Made by a program: the position numbers and the translations under genes | Shown: in pieces, positions 51,904 to 61,433 of the stretch | Numbering within the stretch: the first letter of the stretch is position 1 | Layout: each line of letters begins with the position of its first letter | The notes under the pieces: generated by a model | What the model saw: the letters and a program-made list of their open reading frames with translations, nothing else | What the model was told of the DNA's origin: nothing | Database searches by the model: none | Assembly: GCF_000316685.1 (NCBI RefSeq) | Contig: NC_019680.1 | Location: forward strand, 2,543,501-2,607,500 | Reading direction: 5' to 3' | Length of the DNA stretch: 64,000 nucleotides | DNA from: Synechococcus sp. PCC 6312 | Lineage (GTDB): Bacteria > Cyanobacteriota > Cyanobacteriia > Thermosynechococcales > Thermosynechococcaceae

Positions 51904-54786
51904 CTACAGTAAAAAAGTAGAATGATTTTGCTCAATCAGTAATCGAACTTCCTGTAATAGACTTTGCCGACTATAATTGCCTTTTTGGAGGACACTTTCA
52001 ACAGAACCGTGTAAACGCGCTCGATCTTTATCGGTCAATGTTTTGGCAGTAATCACAACAACGGGAATATCCTGCCATTGTTCATTTTGGCGTAACTGCT
52101 CAATTACCCCAAACCCATCCAATCCAGGCATCATCAAATCGAGCAGAATAAGGGCAGGGGTATATTGTCTTAAAATATTGAGAGCAGTAATACCATTCTC
52201 TGCTACTAAGACTTCCCAGCCATCCTTTTCTAATTGTCGTTGAATTAATTCACGATTATTCTCATCATCATCAACAACCAAAATAAGATTAGAAGTAAAT
52301 TTTTCTTGATATTTCTTCAATAATTTATCCAGTTGTTCTCGTTGAATAGGCTTGACTAAAAAATCAGTGGCTCCTAAGGTAATCCCCATACTTTTATCAT
52401 CAACAATCGTTGCCATGATCACCGGAATTAAAGATAAATCAGGGTCAGCTTTAAGCCTGGTCAAAACTCCCCACCCATCTATTTTAGGCATAATCACATC
52501 TAAGATAATCACGTGGGGGTGGTGATCCTTAGCAAGCTGTAAGCCAACTTCTGGATCATCAGCGACCATCACCTTAAAGCCCTTGGGTTCAAAATAATGT
52601 CGAATCAAATCATGGATTGCTAAGTCATCATCAATTACCAAAATTGTCTTGCCAGTCCAGATAGTACTTTCAAAAGTACCTGAGTCAGTTGTTTGACTGG
52701 AATTAATATTTACAAGGGTGTTAAGTATTGCTGGTAAACGAATCGTAAAGGTAGAACCAACACCATATTGACTATCAACATTTATTGTGCCACCTAGCAT
52801 TTGGCAAAACTTTTTTGTAATAGACAAACCCAGGCCAGTGCCACCAAATTTACGGGTTGTGGAAGCGTCGGCCTGGGTAAATGCTTGGAATAATTTTGCT
52901 TGTTGTTCAGATGTCATGCCAATTCCCGAATCTTTAACACGCATAATAATCCAATCCACATCACCTTCATTCGTTCGGTTAACAGTAAGACAAACCGTAC
53001 CATTATCTGTAAACTTACTTGCGTTACTAATTAAATTAAACAAACATTGACGAATTTTAGTAACATCAGAATGCATTGCCCCCAAATTATCAGACATTTC
53101 AACCTGTAAATTGTTATGATTTTTCTCAACTAAAGGTTGAATTGTCGCGATCACTTCCTGAATCATGGGGGCTAAATCGAAATCTTCAAGAAAAAGCTCC
53201 ATGCGCCCCGCTTCGATTTTAGATAAATCTAAGACATCATTGATTAGTCCAAGTAAATGCTTTCCTGCTCCTTCAATTTTTTTTAGATCATCAATTAAAT
53301 CATCTGCACCTACATCTTCAGCATCATCTTGGAGCATCTCACTATACCCAATAATCGCATTCAAAGGAGTTCTAAGTTCATGACTCATATTGGCCATAAA
53401 GGAACTTTTTGCTTTATTGGCAGCTTCAGCCTGCTCCATTGCTTCCTTAAGTTCATGGGTGCGCTCTTCAACCCGTACTTCCAATTCTTCATTAGATTGC
53501 TTAAGACAATTAAATGCATGACTTAGCTCTTGTGCCATTTGATTAAACAAGAAGGCTAGTCGTCCCAGTTCATCCCTGCGTTTAAAATCTAAGTTAACAT
53601 CTAAATTTCCAGATGCAATGGCTTCTGTGGCTTCAGTCAGTTGCAACAATGGAATTGAAACTTGACGGCGCATGATCAACATTAAAATTAAAATGATGGA
53701 AAGTAATAATAGAAGACCGATAATTATAAATATAAACGTGTGTCTAAAGATGTCGACCTGATAGAAAGATAAAGCTTTCGGAATAGTAGTGACCAAATAT
53801 TGATCTGAGGCATCAATTCTAGCAACTATCAAATATTGTTCATGATCATTATCATCAATAATTTGTTCTTTATCAAAATTATTAATCACTAGATTAAATA
53901 GCTCTATTAATTTTTTGTCTTTACTTTCTAAAATATTAAAATATTCATTGCGTTTGATGATATTTGCGTAGTCAGGATGTCGGATTAAAGTCCCATTTTG
54001 ATCAAACAAAATACTTTGTGTCTGGGAGCGGCTGGAATATAACTTTGAATTTCTAAAACGTTCAGAAAATAAATCAAAGCCCAAAACAATTTTAGAGCTA
54101 GAGTTGGTCGTCACTGGTGCTGCGTAAGTCACAACCCAGGCCTTAGAGTCCTGATCATAATGACCATCTGACCAAACTGTTAAACCTCGTTTCTGATTGA
54201 CTCTTTCATAATCATTAAAAAATTTCTCAATATCAATCTGATAGTGAGGCAAATAAATAATTAGACCAACCTTGGGAATTTCGATATATAGATTTGCAAA
54301 AATGGTCTGCCAGGCCGGCCCATAGTGACTCAGAACTTTATAGTAAGCAAGTAATTGCCGCTTCTCTTGAGTTGATAAGGCCGTATTTGGCTTAATAAAA
54401 ATTCGTGGCATCCAGCTTTGACGTGAAAACTCAGGGCGATTTTGCAGCGATCCATCTGGCATTTTTACAAATAAACGGTTAAACTCATCAACAACATTAC
54501 CTGCATGAGGAGTATTTAACTCACGTAAAATTGCTCCCTTAAGTATGGTTTGCTTAAATTTGGCATCCCTAAAGTTTTGTCCGTAAAGCTCTGCTTTTTG
54601 CTCAAGGTTATGAAGTTCTTGTTCGAGTATTTCTTCCTTAACATTATGGTAAGTGACAATATACCCAATTAGTGTTGAAAAAAATATTGCAACTGCGATA
54701 CCAGCACTCGTTTTTAGGAGAATGCTTCGCACAATGGAGTCTGAATAGTGAGATTTATTTTTGATAAAGTCCTTATCGTTTGCCAT
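51904..54786 (-). CDS. Hybrid sensor histidine kinase (Cache-HAMP-HisKA-HATPase-REC-REC)
   Basis: 960 residues. Membrane helix ~28-48, extracytoplasmic double-Cache-like sensor ~50-345 ([20 protein letters not shown]), helix ~348-370, HAMP ~370-420 ([20 protein letters not shown]), HisKA with [20 protein letters not shown], HATPase with [24 protein letters not shown] and [14 protein letters not shown]. Two receivers follow with Asp in [16 protein letters not shown] and [16 protein letters not shown]. All phospho-residues are present. Last gene of a three-gene signalling cluster transcribed leftward; AT-rich compared with murJ. The ligand is unknown. Confidence 0.93.
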   Translation of the reverse strand: MANDKDFIKNKSHYSDSIVRSILLKTSAGIAVAIFFSTLIGYIVTYHNVKEEILEQELHNLEQKAELYGQNFRDAKFKQTILKGAILRELNTPHAGNVVDEFNRLFVKMPDGSLQNRPEFSRQSWMPRIFIKPNTALSTQEKRQLLAYYKVLSHYGPAWQTIFANLYIEIPKVGLIIYLPHYQIDIEKFFNDYERVNQKRGLTVWSDGHYDQDSKAWVVTYAAPVTTNSSSKIVLGFDLFSERFRNSKLYSSRSQTQSILFDQNGTLIRHPDYANIIKRNEYFNILESKDKKLIELFNLVINNFDKEQIIDDNDHEQYLIVARIDASDQYLVTTIPKALSFYQVDIFRHTFIFIIIGLLLLLSIILILMLIMRRQVSIPLLQLTEATEAIASGNLDVNLDFKRRDELGRLAFLFNQMAQELSHAFNCLKQSNEELEVRVEERTHELKEAMEQAEAANKAKSSFMANMSHELRTPLNAIIGYSEMLQDDAEDVGADDLIDDLKKIEGAGKHLLGLINDVLDLSKIEAGRMELFLEDFDLAPMIQEVIATIQPLVEKNHNNLQVEMSDNLGAMHSDVTKIRQCLFNLISNASKFTDNGTVCLTVNRTNEGDVDWIIMRVKDSGIGMTSEQQAKLFQAFTQADASTTRKFGGTGLGLSITKKFCQMLGGTINVDSQYGVGSTFTIRLPAILNTLVNINSSQTTDSGTFESTIWTGKTILVIDDDLAIHDLIRHYFEPKGFKVMVADDPEVGLQLAKDHHPHVIILDVIMPKIDGWGVLTRLKADPDLSLIPVIMATIVDDKSMGITLGATDFLVKPIQREQLDKLLKKYQEKFTSNLILVVDDDENNRELIQRQLEKDGWEVLVAENGITALNILRQYTPALILLDLMMPGLDGFGVIEQLRQNEQWQDIPVVVITAKTLTDKDRARLHGSVESVLQKGNYSRQSLLQEVRLLIEQNHSTFLL

Positions 54787-54947
54787 GATTCTTTATGAAA
54801 TTTAAATAAAATTCACACTGAATAAAATAAGAAAGAAGTTTTATGAGGAAATTGAAAGTTATTTTCTGATCACTTTAATTTGAGTAATTTGATCCGACTA
54901 ATATTGTCATTAAAAACTGTAATCCCAAAAAGATCAAGGCTGTACAG

Positions 54948-56750
54948 TTAGGAAGAGCTTAGAGACTCTCTGCGGTGAATGGCGAGTAACGTAATATCAT
55001 CAAATTGCTCGGCAGTATCAATGTGCTTTAAGACGTTTACTTTAATCGTTTCTAGCAAATCTGCGCCAGAGTCAGCTGGTTGCTGGATGATTCGATATAG
55101 CTCATCTCTGGAAAAAAACTCCCCATCAAGATTTCTGGCTTCAGAAACCCCATCGGTATATCCCACTAATATCTCACCACGCTCAATTTGAGTATTAGCC
55201 ATCTTAAACGTAATTTTGGGCATCATCCCCACTGCTGGGCCAGTTGCTTTGAGTTGCTCTCTAATTTTTCCATCACTGGTAATAACCACCAAAGACTCAT
55301 GGCCGCCATTAATATAGGACAACTGACCCGTATTCAAGTCTAATATCCCATAAAACAAGGTTGCAAACATACTCAAATCCCCATGATGAATTGCCACATA
55401 ATCATTTGTCAAAGCGATAGCCTCCAAAATCTGCTCAGACTTTAATATTTGTAAGTCATTGAAGCTATCACTGCCCTGCGAGCAAGTTGCCTTGTAGTCT
55501 ATTTGAATCTGAAATGAAAAGATACGAATTAGACTCCGAAATAAAGCCATAAAGAGAGCTGCACCAACGCCTTTATCACAAACATCAGCGATGACAATTC
55601 CCACACGGTTTTCAGTTAATTCAAATAGGTCATAAAAATCTCCAGCCACCTGCCGCGCAGGCTTAAAGAATGCTGAAAACTGCCAACTTGGATGCTGCAC
55701 TAATTCCCGAGGTAAGAAATTAAGTTGCATCTGCCGCCCCATTTCCAGCTCTTTGGTCATTTTGGCAGAAAGAGATTCCACTTGCCGTAAGTAATCCTGC
55801 TCCCGATCTCGGAGTTGTTTTTTATCGAGTGTTGAAGTAATTCTAGCCCGTAGTAAAGTTGAATTTAAGGGCTTGGGTAAATAGTCCTCTGCCCCAATTT
55901 CAATGCAGCGAATAACTTGATCAATTTCATCATTAGCAGAAATCATAATCACTGGGATATGCCGCAATTTTTGATCAGACTTGAGGCGACTTAGAACCTG
56001 AAATCCGTTCAGTTCTGGCATCATATAATCTAAAAGAATTAAATCATACGCCCGATGTGACAGCTTTTCTAGGGCTTGATACCCATCAACGGCTGTATCA
56101 ACCTCATACCCTTGGCGTTGTAATTGTCGAGAGAACAAGACTCGATTATTTTCAACATCGTCAACAACTAATATGACTCCAAATTTCTGCTCTGAATCAC
56201 TCTTTAATCTGTCGTGAGGATTTTTATCTTGGACATTTTCAATACGGTTACTTTCGCCTCTAAATATGCAAAGAATATCCTCAGCCGAGGCAATCTTTAT
56301 CTGGGAAATTAAATTAATAATTTTCTTGAGATTTTTAGTTGAGCTTTCAATTTTGTCAATATCTGTCCCTGATGCCTTCAGTTGTTCTTCATGGTGAAGA
56401 GTTTCACAATCTTCAAAGATATTATCAATGATTGGAACGATGTCATGGGTCAGTAAATTAATAACAGTTATAAAATCAGATTCAAAATTATTGACTAACT
56501 CTGTAGAAAGCACTAGATGATTGTTGACACTCGTAAGTATCTTTTGTCCACAAATTTGAAGTGAGCTAAGCGCGTTGATAACAGTCTGATTTGACGACAA
56601 AAATTCATCACCTTCTAAATCATCCAAAATAATTTCGCTATAGCCCAAAATACCGTTAACTGGGGTGCGTAACTCATGTCTGAGCAATGACAACACCTCA
56701 GTCACCTGCTGATGAGAAGCGGAAAGTGAGTCAGATTCAGATGTACTCAT
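54948..56750 (-). CDS. HisKA-REC-PP2C (SpoIIE/RsbU-type) phosphatase
   Basis: 600 residues. N-terminal ~15-80 is a HisKA-like helix pair with LLRHELRTPVNGILGYSEII, but no HATPase domain follows; ~80-180 is helical and unassigned; REC ~190-310 (VILVVDDVENNRVLFSRQLQ, LILLDYMMPELNGFQVLSRL, EDYLPKPLNS); a coiled coil; PP2C/SpoIIE ~345-595 (FKPARQVAGDFYDLFELTEN, VGIVIADVCDKGVGAALFMA, INGGHESLVVI, GYTDGVSEARNLDGEFFS). Metal-binding Asp residues are present. A phosphorylation-controlled Ser phosphatase, probably fed by the neighbouring kinase; its target is unknown. No anti-sigma or STAS gene is adjacent. Confidence 0.9.
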   Translation of the reverse strand: MSTSESDSLSASHQQVTEVLSLLRHELRTPVNGILGYSEIILDDLEGDEFLSSNQTVINALSSLQICGQKILTSVNNHLVLSTELVNNFESDFITVINLLTHDIVPIIDNIFEDCETLHHEEQLKASGTDIDKIESSTKNLKKIINLISQIKIASAEDILCIFRGESNRIENVQDKNPHDRLKSDSEQKFGVILVVDDVENNRVLFSRQLQRQGYEVDTAVDGYQALEKLSHRAYDLILLDYMMPELNGFQVLSRLKSDQKLRHIPVIMISANDEIDQVIRCIEIGAEDYLPKPLNSTLLRARITSTLDKKQLRDREQDYLRQVESLSAKMTKELEMGRQMQLNFLPRELVQHPSWQFSAFFKPARQVAGDFYDLFELTENRVGIVIADVCDKGVGAALFMALFRSLIRIFSFQIQIDYKATCSQGSDSFNDLQILKSEQILEAIALTNDYVAIHHGDLSMFATLFYGILDLNTGQLSYINGGHESLVVITSDGKIREQLKATGPAVGMMPKITFKMANTQIERGEILVGYTDGVSEARNLDGEFFSRDELYRIIQQPADSGADLLETIKVNVLKHIDTAEQFDDITLLAIHRRESLSSS

Positions 56751-56801
56751 GACACAAAAACCATGAAAAATAAGCTAAACTCGAATCTCATTTCTTTTGT
56801 G

Positions 56802-57173
56802 TCAGTTCTGATGATGAAGATGTTGCTCAATTTTGCCCAGTAAACGAGGTAATTCGATGGGCTTTGTATCATAATCATCACATCCGGCGGCTAAGGCTTT
56901 CTCCTTGTCCCCGGCCATTGCATGGGCTGTGAGGGCAATAATGGGGATATGTTGGGTTTCGGGATTGTTCTTCAATGTTTGTGTTGCTGTCCATCCGTCA
57001 ATAATGGGTAAACTAATATCCATTAAAATAATGTCTGGCTTTTCGGAAATACCCAGATTTATCGCCTGAGAACCATCTACGGCAAAAATAATTTCATAGC
57101 CCTTTTTAATCAGGCGACGAGATAACATATCTCGATTCAGTTCATTGTCTTCGACGAGTAAAATTCGAGGCAT
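56802..57173 (-). CDS. Single-domain response regulator (CheY-like)
   Basis: 123 residues, one receiver domain: ILLVEDNELNRDMLSRRLIK, acceptor Asp in IILMDISLPIIDGWTATQTL, Thr in ALTAHAMAGDKEKALAAGCD and Lys in DDYDTKPIELP. This sequence type is the stand-alone receiver common after cyanobacterial hybrid kinases. First gene of the cluster (51 bp before the PP2C gene). It may shuttle phosphoryl groups between the hybrid kinase and the HisKA-REC-PP2C protein, which is inference. Confidence 0.92.
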   Translation of the reverse strand: MPRILLVEDNELNRDMLSRRLIKKGYEIIFAVDGSQAINLGISEKPDIILMDISLPIIDGWTATQTLKNNPETQHIPIIALTAHAMAGDKEKALAAGCDDYDTKPIELPRLLGKIEQHLHHQN

Positions 57174-57590
57174 CTAAAATCCCAAAGAGAATAGTCTCCT
57201 TTATACTTGCTGATCATAACGGAAATGCTTGAAAAATGGACAGATTAAAATACCTTATGCCCGATGTTGATAGCACGCTGACCTGAGTTCCATGACACAG
57301 CCCCTGAATCCTTTACTACCTATCAATTAGATTGGATTGCTTTACCCAGACTGTGCTGATTTATAAAAATCTTCATAATTCTGTCAGCAGGACACTTTTA
57401 ACTGCTCCCTAGCTACTTCGCTATCTTTACACTATTCCTCGATCTATCGGCTCATATCATTATTCCATTGATGCCCTAGTCAAGGTTCAATAAAAGGATT
57501 TCAGGGCTTGTTGAAACATCTCGATGACTGAGTTTTAATAAGCATCTAGACGTATGCCTATTTCTGATAGGTATCAATCATAACTTAATT
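57174..57590. other. Intergenic region between the signalling cluster and mltA
   Basis: About 420 bases; it should contain the promoter for the receiver-PP2C-kinase cluster near 57174-57300. A small hairpin CCTAT-TTCTG-ATAGG lies at 57555-57569, just past the mltA stop, but lacks a T-run. No gene recognised. Confidence 0.4.
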
Positions 57591-58784
57591 TTATTTTAAA
57601 AGTAAATAATAAAGTTCACCATCGGTATTGATCAGGCCTGCCCTCGCTTTGGCAGCATTTCCAGTGCCCATAAAAATATCCACTCGGCCAGGCCCCTTAA
57701 TAGCACTGCCCGTATCTTGATCTAAGACAAAACGACTGACGGGCTGCCCAGCGTTATGACCTTGTGCAGGCTTAGGAGGAATTACCGTATTGATAATCGC
57801 CAAAGCACCGGGAGGCCAGAGACTTTTATCCGTGGCAATGGAACGCTCGGCGGTAACTGGGACATTAATGCTCCCCTCAGCTTGCCCTCCTTGGGTGTTC
57901 CGAAAAAATACAAAGCTTTCATTCCGAGGAATATAATTGTCCATTTCTAGGGGATTGGCCTGGAAATAAGCGATCAAACGGGGTAGGGTCAACTCCTCGC
58001 GGGGAATTTTGCCATCCTTAATTAATTCTTGACCAATGCTGGTGTAGGGAAAATTAGTTTTACCCGCATAGCCGACAGTCATCATTTGCCCATTGGTGAG
58101 TTGTAACTGGGCTGAGCCTTGCACCTGAATTAAAAAGGCCTCCAGCCGATCCTTGAGCCAGGCCAACTCTAAGCCCTTTAATTTACCTTGGGAGCCTTGC
58201 AAACCGTCCTCGCCTTCCAACTCTCGCCGTGTGGGATGGGGATGGGGCCAATTCTGAAAATCGGCCGGCCGGCCATAAATGGGATAGCGATATTCAGGGG
58301 TAGATACCAAACTAGCGGCATAGACGGCTTCGTAATAGCCCGTAAAATGGACTGTCCCGGCCTGGTCATTGCCCACAGATTGATAAAAGGCAAACTCATT
58401 TTTAACCGCTACTTTGAGGGCCTGGGGATTGGGGCTGTGGATAACCAACTGGCGAAATCGCTGTAAACTTTGGATAACTCGTTGTCTGAGATTAGGGCCA
58501 AGGACTGCACCTGGCTGATTGGGGGCTGTATATTTTTTATAATCCGAGATGGCTTTCGGAGAGTTTAGGTAAGCCAAGCTCTGATCAATGGCCCGTAATA
58601 AGCCTGAGCGGTCATTCCCCGGCCCCCATAACCCCTGATCCAGGCCAGCCATTGGGTTGACTTCACTGCTTGGGACTGAACGAAAGGGAAGAGAGATTTG
58701 GGCCGGAACCACCATTTCCCCACTGAGGCCCAAGACTAGTGGAATCACGCCAACCCCAAGAATTTTCGAGAGCACAGACACCAT
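57591..58784 (-). CDS. mltA: Membrane-bound lytic murein transglycosylase A
   Basis: About 397 residues. Signal or anchor 1-30 (VSVLSKILGVGVIPLVLGLS); MltA barrel with FTGYYEAVYAASLVSTPEYR, YPIYGRPADF and LAWLKDRLEAFLIQVQGSAQ, LTNGQMMTVGYAGKTNFPYT, NESFVFF; C-terminal 3D domain GSAIKGPGRVDIFMGTGNAA with the three Asp pattern. It cleaves peptidoglycan glycan strands to 1,6-anhydro ends. The ATG at 58784 is preferred to a TTG at 58796. No lipobox Cys is visible. Confidence 0.92.
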   Translation of the reverse strand: MVSVLSKILGVGVIPLVLGLSGEMVVPAQISLPFRSVPSSEVNPMAGLDQGLWGPGNDRSGLLRAIDQSLAYLNSPKAISDYKKYTAPNQPGAVLGPNLRQRVIQSLQRFRQLVIHSPNPQALKVAVKNEFAFYQSVGNDQAGTVHFTGYYEAVYAASLVSTPEYRYPIYGRPADFQNWPHPHPTRRELEGEDGLQGSQGKLKGLELAWLKDRLEAFLIQVQGSAQLQLTNGQMMTVGYAGKTNFPYTSIGQELIKDGKIPREELTLPRLIAYFQANPLEMDNYIPRNESFVFFRNTQGGQAEGSINVPVTAERSIATDKSLWPPGALAIINTVIPPKPAQGHNAGQPVSRFVLDQDTGSAIKGPGRVDIFMGTGNAAKARAGLINTDGELYYLLLK

Positions 58785-58908
58785 CACTGAGATCAACTAA
58801 TAGCTAATGGGTAATTGCCAATGACACTACTTGCATCTTAGTTGAGGCCAGGACTGGGATGGGGGCAAAAAGGTTCCGATTGTGGCAGAGGTAGGGCAGA
58901 ACCAGAAC

Positions 58909-59424
58909 TTACTTGAGAGTGGCGGCACCAAAGGTGGCATTAAATTTCCGACACCAAATTCCTACAGATTTATAGTTTGCCAAATTGATATTTTCGGGAA
59001 TAGTGTAGGTCTGAGTTCCATTAAATTTCTGCAGCGGCGCAACCACCACATAATCTCCAGCTTTGAGAGCATAGGCCGGAGGTTTGGTAGAACCAATGAC
59101 ATTGTTGGCCCGATGGAGGATAACAACCAAGTCTGGCCCCATAGAGAAGGTACTAAATCCTTGATCCAGTTGAATCAACCGTTTATTGCCCTCCTTAAGG
59201 ATTTTGACTCCGCCTTTAGTGGGATGTTCTCCTGAGACAAATGTGCCAGAACTAATCACTTTTGGTGACTGGGCAAGGAGTTGGGTTGGATGAGTCGGAG
59301 ATAAAAACTCAGGGCTGGCGAAACTGGCATGAATACCCCCCACGAGTCCCAGGCCCGCCGCAGCTAAACCGACCATTACAGCGCGAACCGAAGACTTGAA
59401 TCCTGTTGCAGGCTGAATTCTCAT
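58909..59424 (-). CDS. Secreted DM13-domain protein
   Basis: 171 residues. Signal peptide 1-37 (SVRAVMVGLAAAGLGLVGGI, cleavage after SFA). DM13 domain ~55-165: SGTFVSGEHPTKGGVKILKE, FSTFSMGPDLVVILHRANNV, YVVVAPLQKFNGTQTYTIPE, YKSVGIWCRKFNATFGAATL. DM13 is a small electron-transfer or adhesion-like domain; a conserved Cys in VGIWCRKF is present. Function is unproven. Start ATG at 59422-59424; alone on the strand. Confidence 0.88.
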   Translation of the reverse strand: MRIQPATGFKSSVRAVMVGLAAAGLGLVGGIHASFASPEFLSPTHPTQLLAQSPKVISSGTFVSGEHPTKGGVKILKEGNKRLIQLDQGFSTFSMGPDLVVILHRANNVIGSTKPPAYALKAGDYVVVAPLQKFNGTQTYTIPENINLANYKSVGIWCRKFNATFGAATLK

Positions 59425-59610
59425 AACTTTTCCTAGTGACCGAAAACTTGATTTGTCTTTAGATCATGGGTTGTCGGCCTGATAATTACCTGAACGAAAT
59501 CTGAGAAAATGCTGAGGGTTAACTGGAAAGTTCTGACTACGCCTCTGTTCAGGGCTGAGAGGCAAGTTTACATTGCTAAATGTCTAGGTATTCTGGGTTT
59601 TGAGCAGAGT

Positions 59611-60609
59611 TTATTTTTTAAATCGGTTCATGAATGCCGTCACCCGTTGTCCCAAAGATAGGCCTGGTGCTGTGGCCTGGGAAACTATTGAATTTACGAA
59701 GGGAGGTTCTCCGGTAATGGCAGTAATTTCCACCAGGGTTAAATCTCCTCCGGTTCTCGCCAGGCGGCCCGTGCGTTGAGTCGTCACAGCATCTTTGACT
59801 TGCTGATGGGCATCTCCAGACACCAGCAGGCTTGTCCCAGCGTTTTTATTCGCAGCTTCAATCAAGGTGGCGACATTGACGGCTTCCCCAAAAGGGCTGA
59901 CAAATTCTGGACGGGTTGGATCCACAGGGACTAGAACTACGGGGCCAAAATGGACACCGATCGTAAGTTGCAAGGGTTGGTAGGACAGGGTATGGAGAAA
60001 ATGGTTTAGTTCACCCATCGCCGTTTGCATTTCTAAAGCTGCCCAAATGGCCTGGCGAGCCGAATCCTCATTTTCCTCCACACCAAAGGTAGCAATTGCC
60101 CGATTCCCCAAAAAGTTGTTGAGTGTACCCCCAAACTTGCTAACGACCTGATGGAGGCGATTAAAATAGCGGCTAATGACATAAACGACATCAAAGGGAA
60201 AATTGACCTCATCAAACTCCGCCTCACCCCGAATTCCAGCCACCAGGAGAGCCACATTTTTCTTTGCGCCAGTCCCCTGATGGGCTAATTGCTGATCCAC
60301 CAGGCCAATGTCATCTCGATCTAACACCATACGGCGAATTTCTACCTTGCCTTGGGAGACTTTGGTTTGGCAGGCCAGGCGAATATGAAAGGGAAAATCC
60401 AGCTTTTTGGCTAAGGCTAGTTCAGGCCCCGAAGGCAGCGTGCAATGCTCAATCCCATCTAAGACCATGATGCGACAGGTCGAGCAATTGGCATGGCCAC
60501 CACAGACATGGGTATGGTCAATATTGGCTCGCAACAGGGCATCCAGCACCGTCTCATTGGGGTTAATCGGCACTGTTTCGCCATCGGGACGGCAATAAAT
60601 TTCTGGCAT
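59611..60609 (-). CDS. 2Fe-2S ferredoxin fused to a degenerate class III cyclase domain
   Basis: 332 residues. Residues ~1-95 are a plant-type ferredoxin with Cys pattern HVCGGHANCSTCRI and later RLACQTK, four Cys able to bind 2Fe-2S. Residues ~120-310 follow the class III cyclase fold (FNRLHQVVSKFGGTLNNFLG, LTIGVHFGPVVLVP, FGEAVNVATLIEAANK). Both metal-binding Asp are lost: the FxDIxGFT site reads VAGIRGEAEF, and the GDG site reads GNRAIATFG. It is therefore probably not an active cyclase, or uses another chemistry; a redox-sensing regulator is likely. Start ATG at 60607-60609. Divergent from a peroxiredoxin-like gene. Confidence 0.9.
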   Translation of the reverse strand: MPEIYCRPDGETVPINPNETVLDALLRANIDHTHVCGGHANCSTCRIMVLDGIEHCTLPSGPELALAKKLDFPFHIRLACQTKVSQGKVEIRRMVLDRDDIGLVDQQLAHQGTGAKKNVALLVAGIRGEAEFDEVNFPFDVVYVISRYFNRLHQVVSKFGGTLNNFLGNRAIATFGVEENEDSARQAIWAALEMQTAMGELNHFLHTLSYQPLQLTIGVHFGPVVLVPVDPTRPEFVSPFGEAVNVATLIEAANKNAGTSLLVSGDAHQQVKDAVTTQRTGRLARTGGDLTLVEITAITGEPPFVNSIVSQATAPGLSLGQRVTAFMNRFKK

Positions 60610-60743
60610 AAAATTACTCCTTGGTCACTCTTCCAACGGTAACATTGCCAAAAAGATTTGCACCCACATGACGCTACTAGGCTGTGCTGACCATTGCCAG
60701 GTCTGGAGAGAGTATTGATCCCGATCTCAGGGTAAACTACTTA

Positions 60744-61334
60744 ATGAACGCGTGGTTGGGGTCACTGGTGAACGTGCAGCTACCCTTTTTTAGTTCCAAT
60801 AACTTTACAGGCCTGGTCAATGACCGCTTCTGGCAGAACTTTTTCCCCGTGCCAGCAACTAATCGCCTTGTCCTTGGGGGCCTGGTTCCCGATTTTGAAT
60901 TGCCCGTTGTCCAGCAGGGAGACCGAATTCGTTTAGCGAGTCTCTGGGTTGAGAAGCCTGTAGTGATTGCCTTTACCCGCATTTTCACCCAACATCAATA
61001 CTGCCCCTTTTGTTTGCCTCACATTAAAGACCTGAATCAACAATATGAGGCGTTCCAGGCCAAGGGAGCCGAGCTTTTACTCGTTACCAGTACCGACATT
61101 GGCCAAAGTCAAATGGTGGTCACAGACCTTCAACTCAAAATGCCCCTCCTCAGCGACCCGGAGTGCAAAACCTTCAAAAAATATCAAACTGGCCAGGCCC
61201 TCGGCGCACCCCTACCCGCCCAGTTCATCATCACCACCGCCGGACGACTTCACTACAAGCACCTATTTTCTTTTTTTGATCACAATTCAAGCGCCTCCCA
61301 ATTGCTGGCAGAACTCGATCAACTGCCTGTCTAA
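60744..61334 (+). CDS. Peroxiredoxin-like (AhpC/TSA) protein with CPFC motif
   Basis: About 196 residues of the redoxin family. Thioredoxin-fold segments: LGGLVPDFELPVVQQGDRIR, VVIAFTRIFTQHQYCPFCLP with a CxxC pair at the active site, GAELLLVTSTDIGQSQMVV, MPLLSDPECKTFKKYQ and LPAQFIITTAGRLHYKH. A CPFC pair is more like a disulfide reductase or the cyanobacterial peroxiredoxin-like group than a 1-Cys Prx. The ATG at 60744 is preferred; an in-frame GTG at 60684 would extend it by 20 residues. It shares a divergent promoter region with the ferredoxin-cyclase gene. Confidence 0.82.
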   Translation: MNAWLGSLVNVQLPFFSSNNFTGLVNDRFWQNFFPVPATNRLVLGGLVPDFELPVVQQGDRIRLASLWVEKPVVIAFTRIFTQHQYCPFCLPHIKDLNQQYEAFQAKGAELLLVTSTDIGQSQMVVTDLQLKMPLLSDPECKTFKKYQTGQALGAPLPAQFIITTAGRLHYKHLFSFFDHNSSASQLLAELDQLPV

Positions 61335-61433
61335 ACAACCCACTTCGGCTAGAATGATACGATTCGTAATATTCAATCGCTAGTATTGAGATAGGTTCGC
61401 ACTCAGGACACTAGATTAGGAAGCAGAAGCAGC

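Noticed and set aside
57555-57569. Hairpin CCTAT-TTCTG-ATAGG as mltA terminator.
   Set aside because: The stem is only 5 bp and no T-run follows on either strand.
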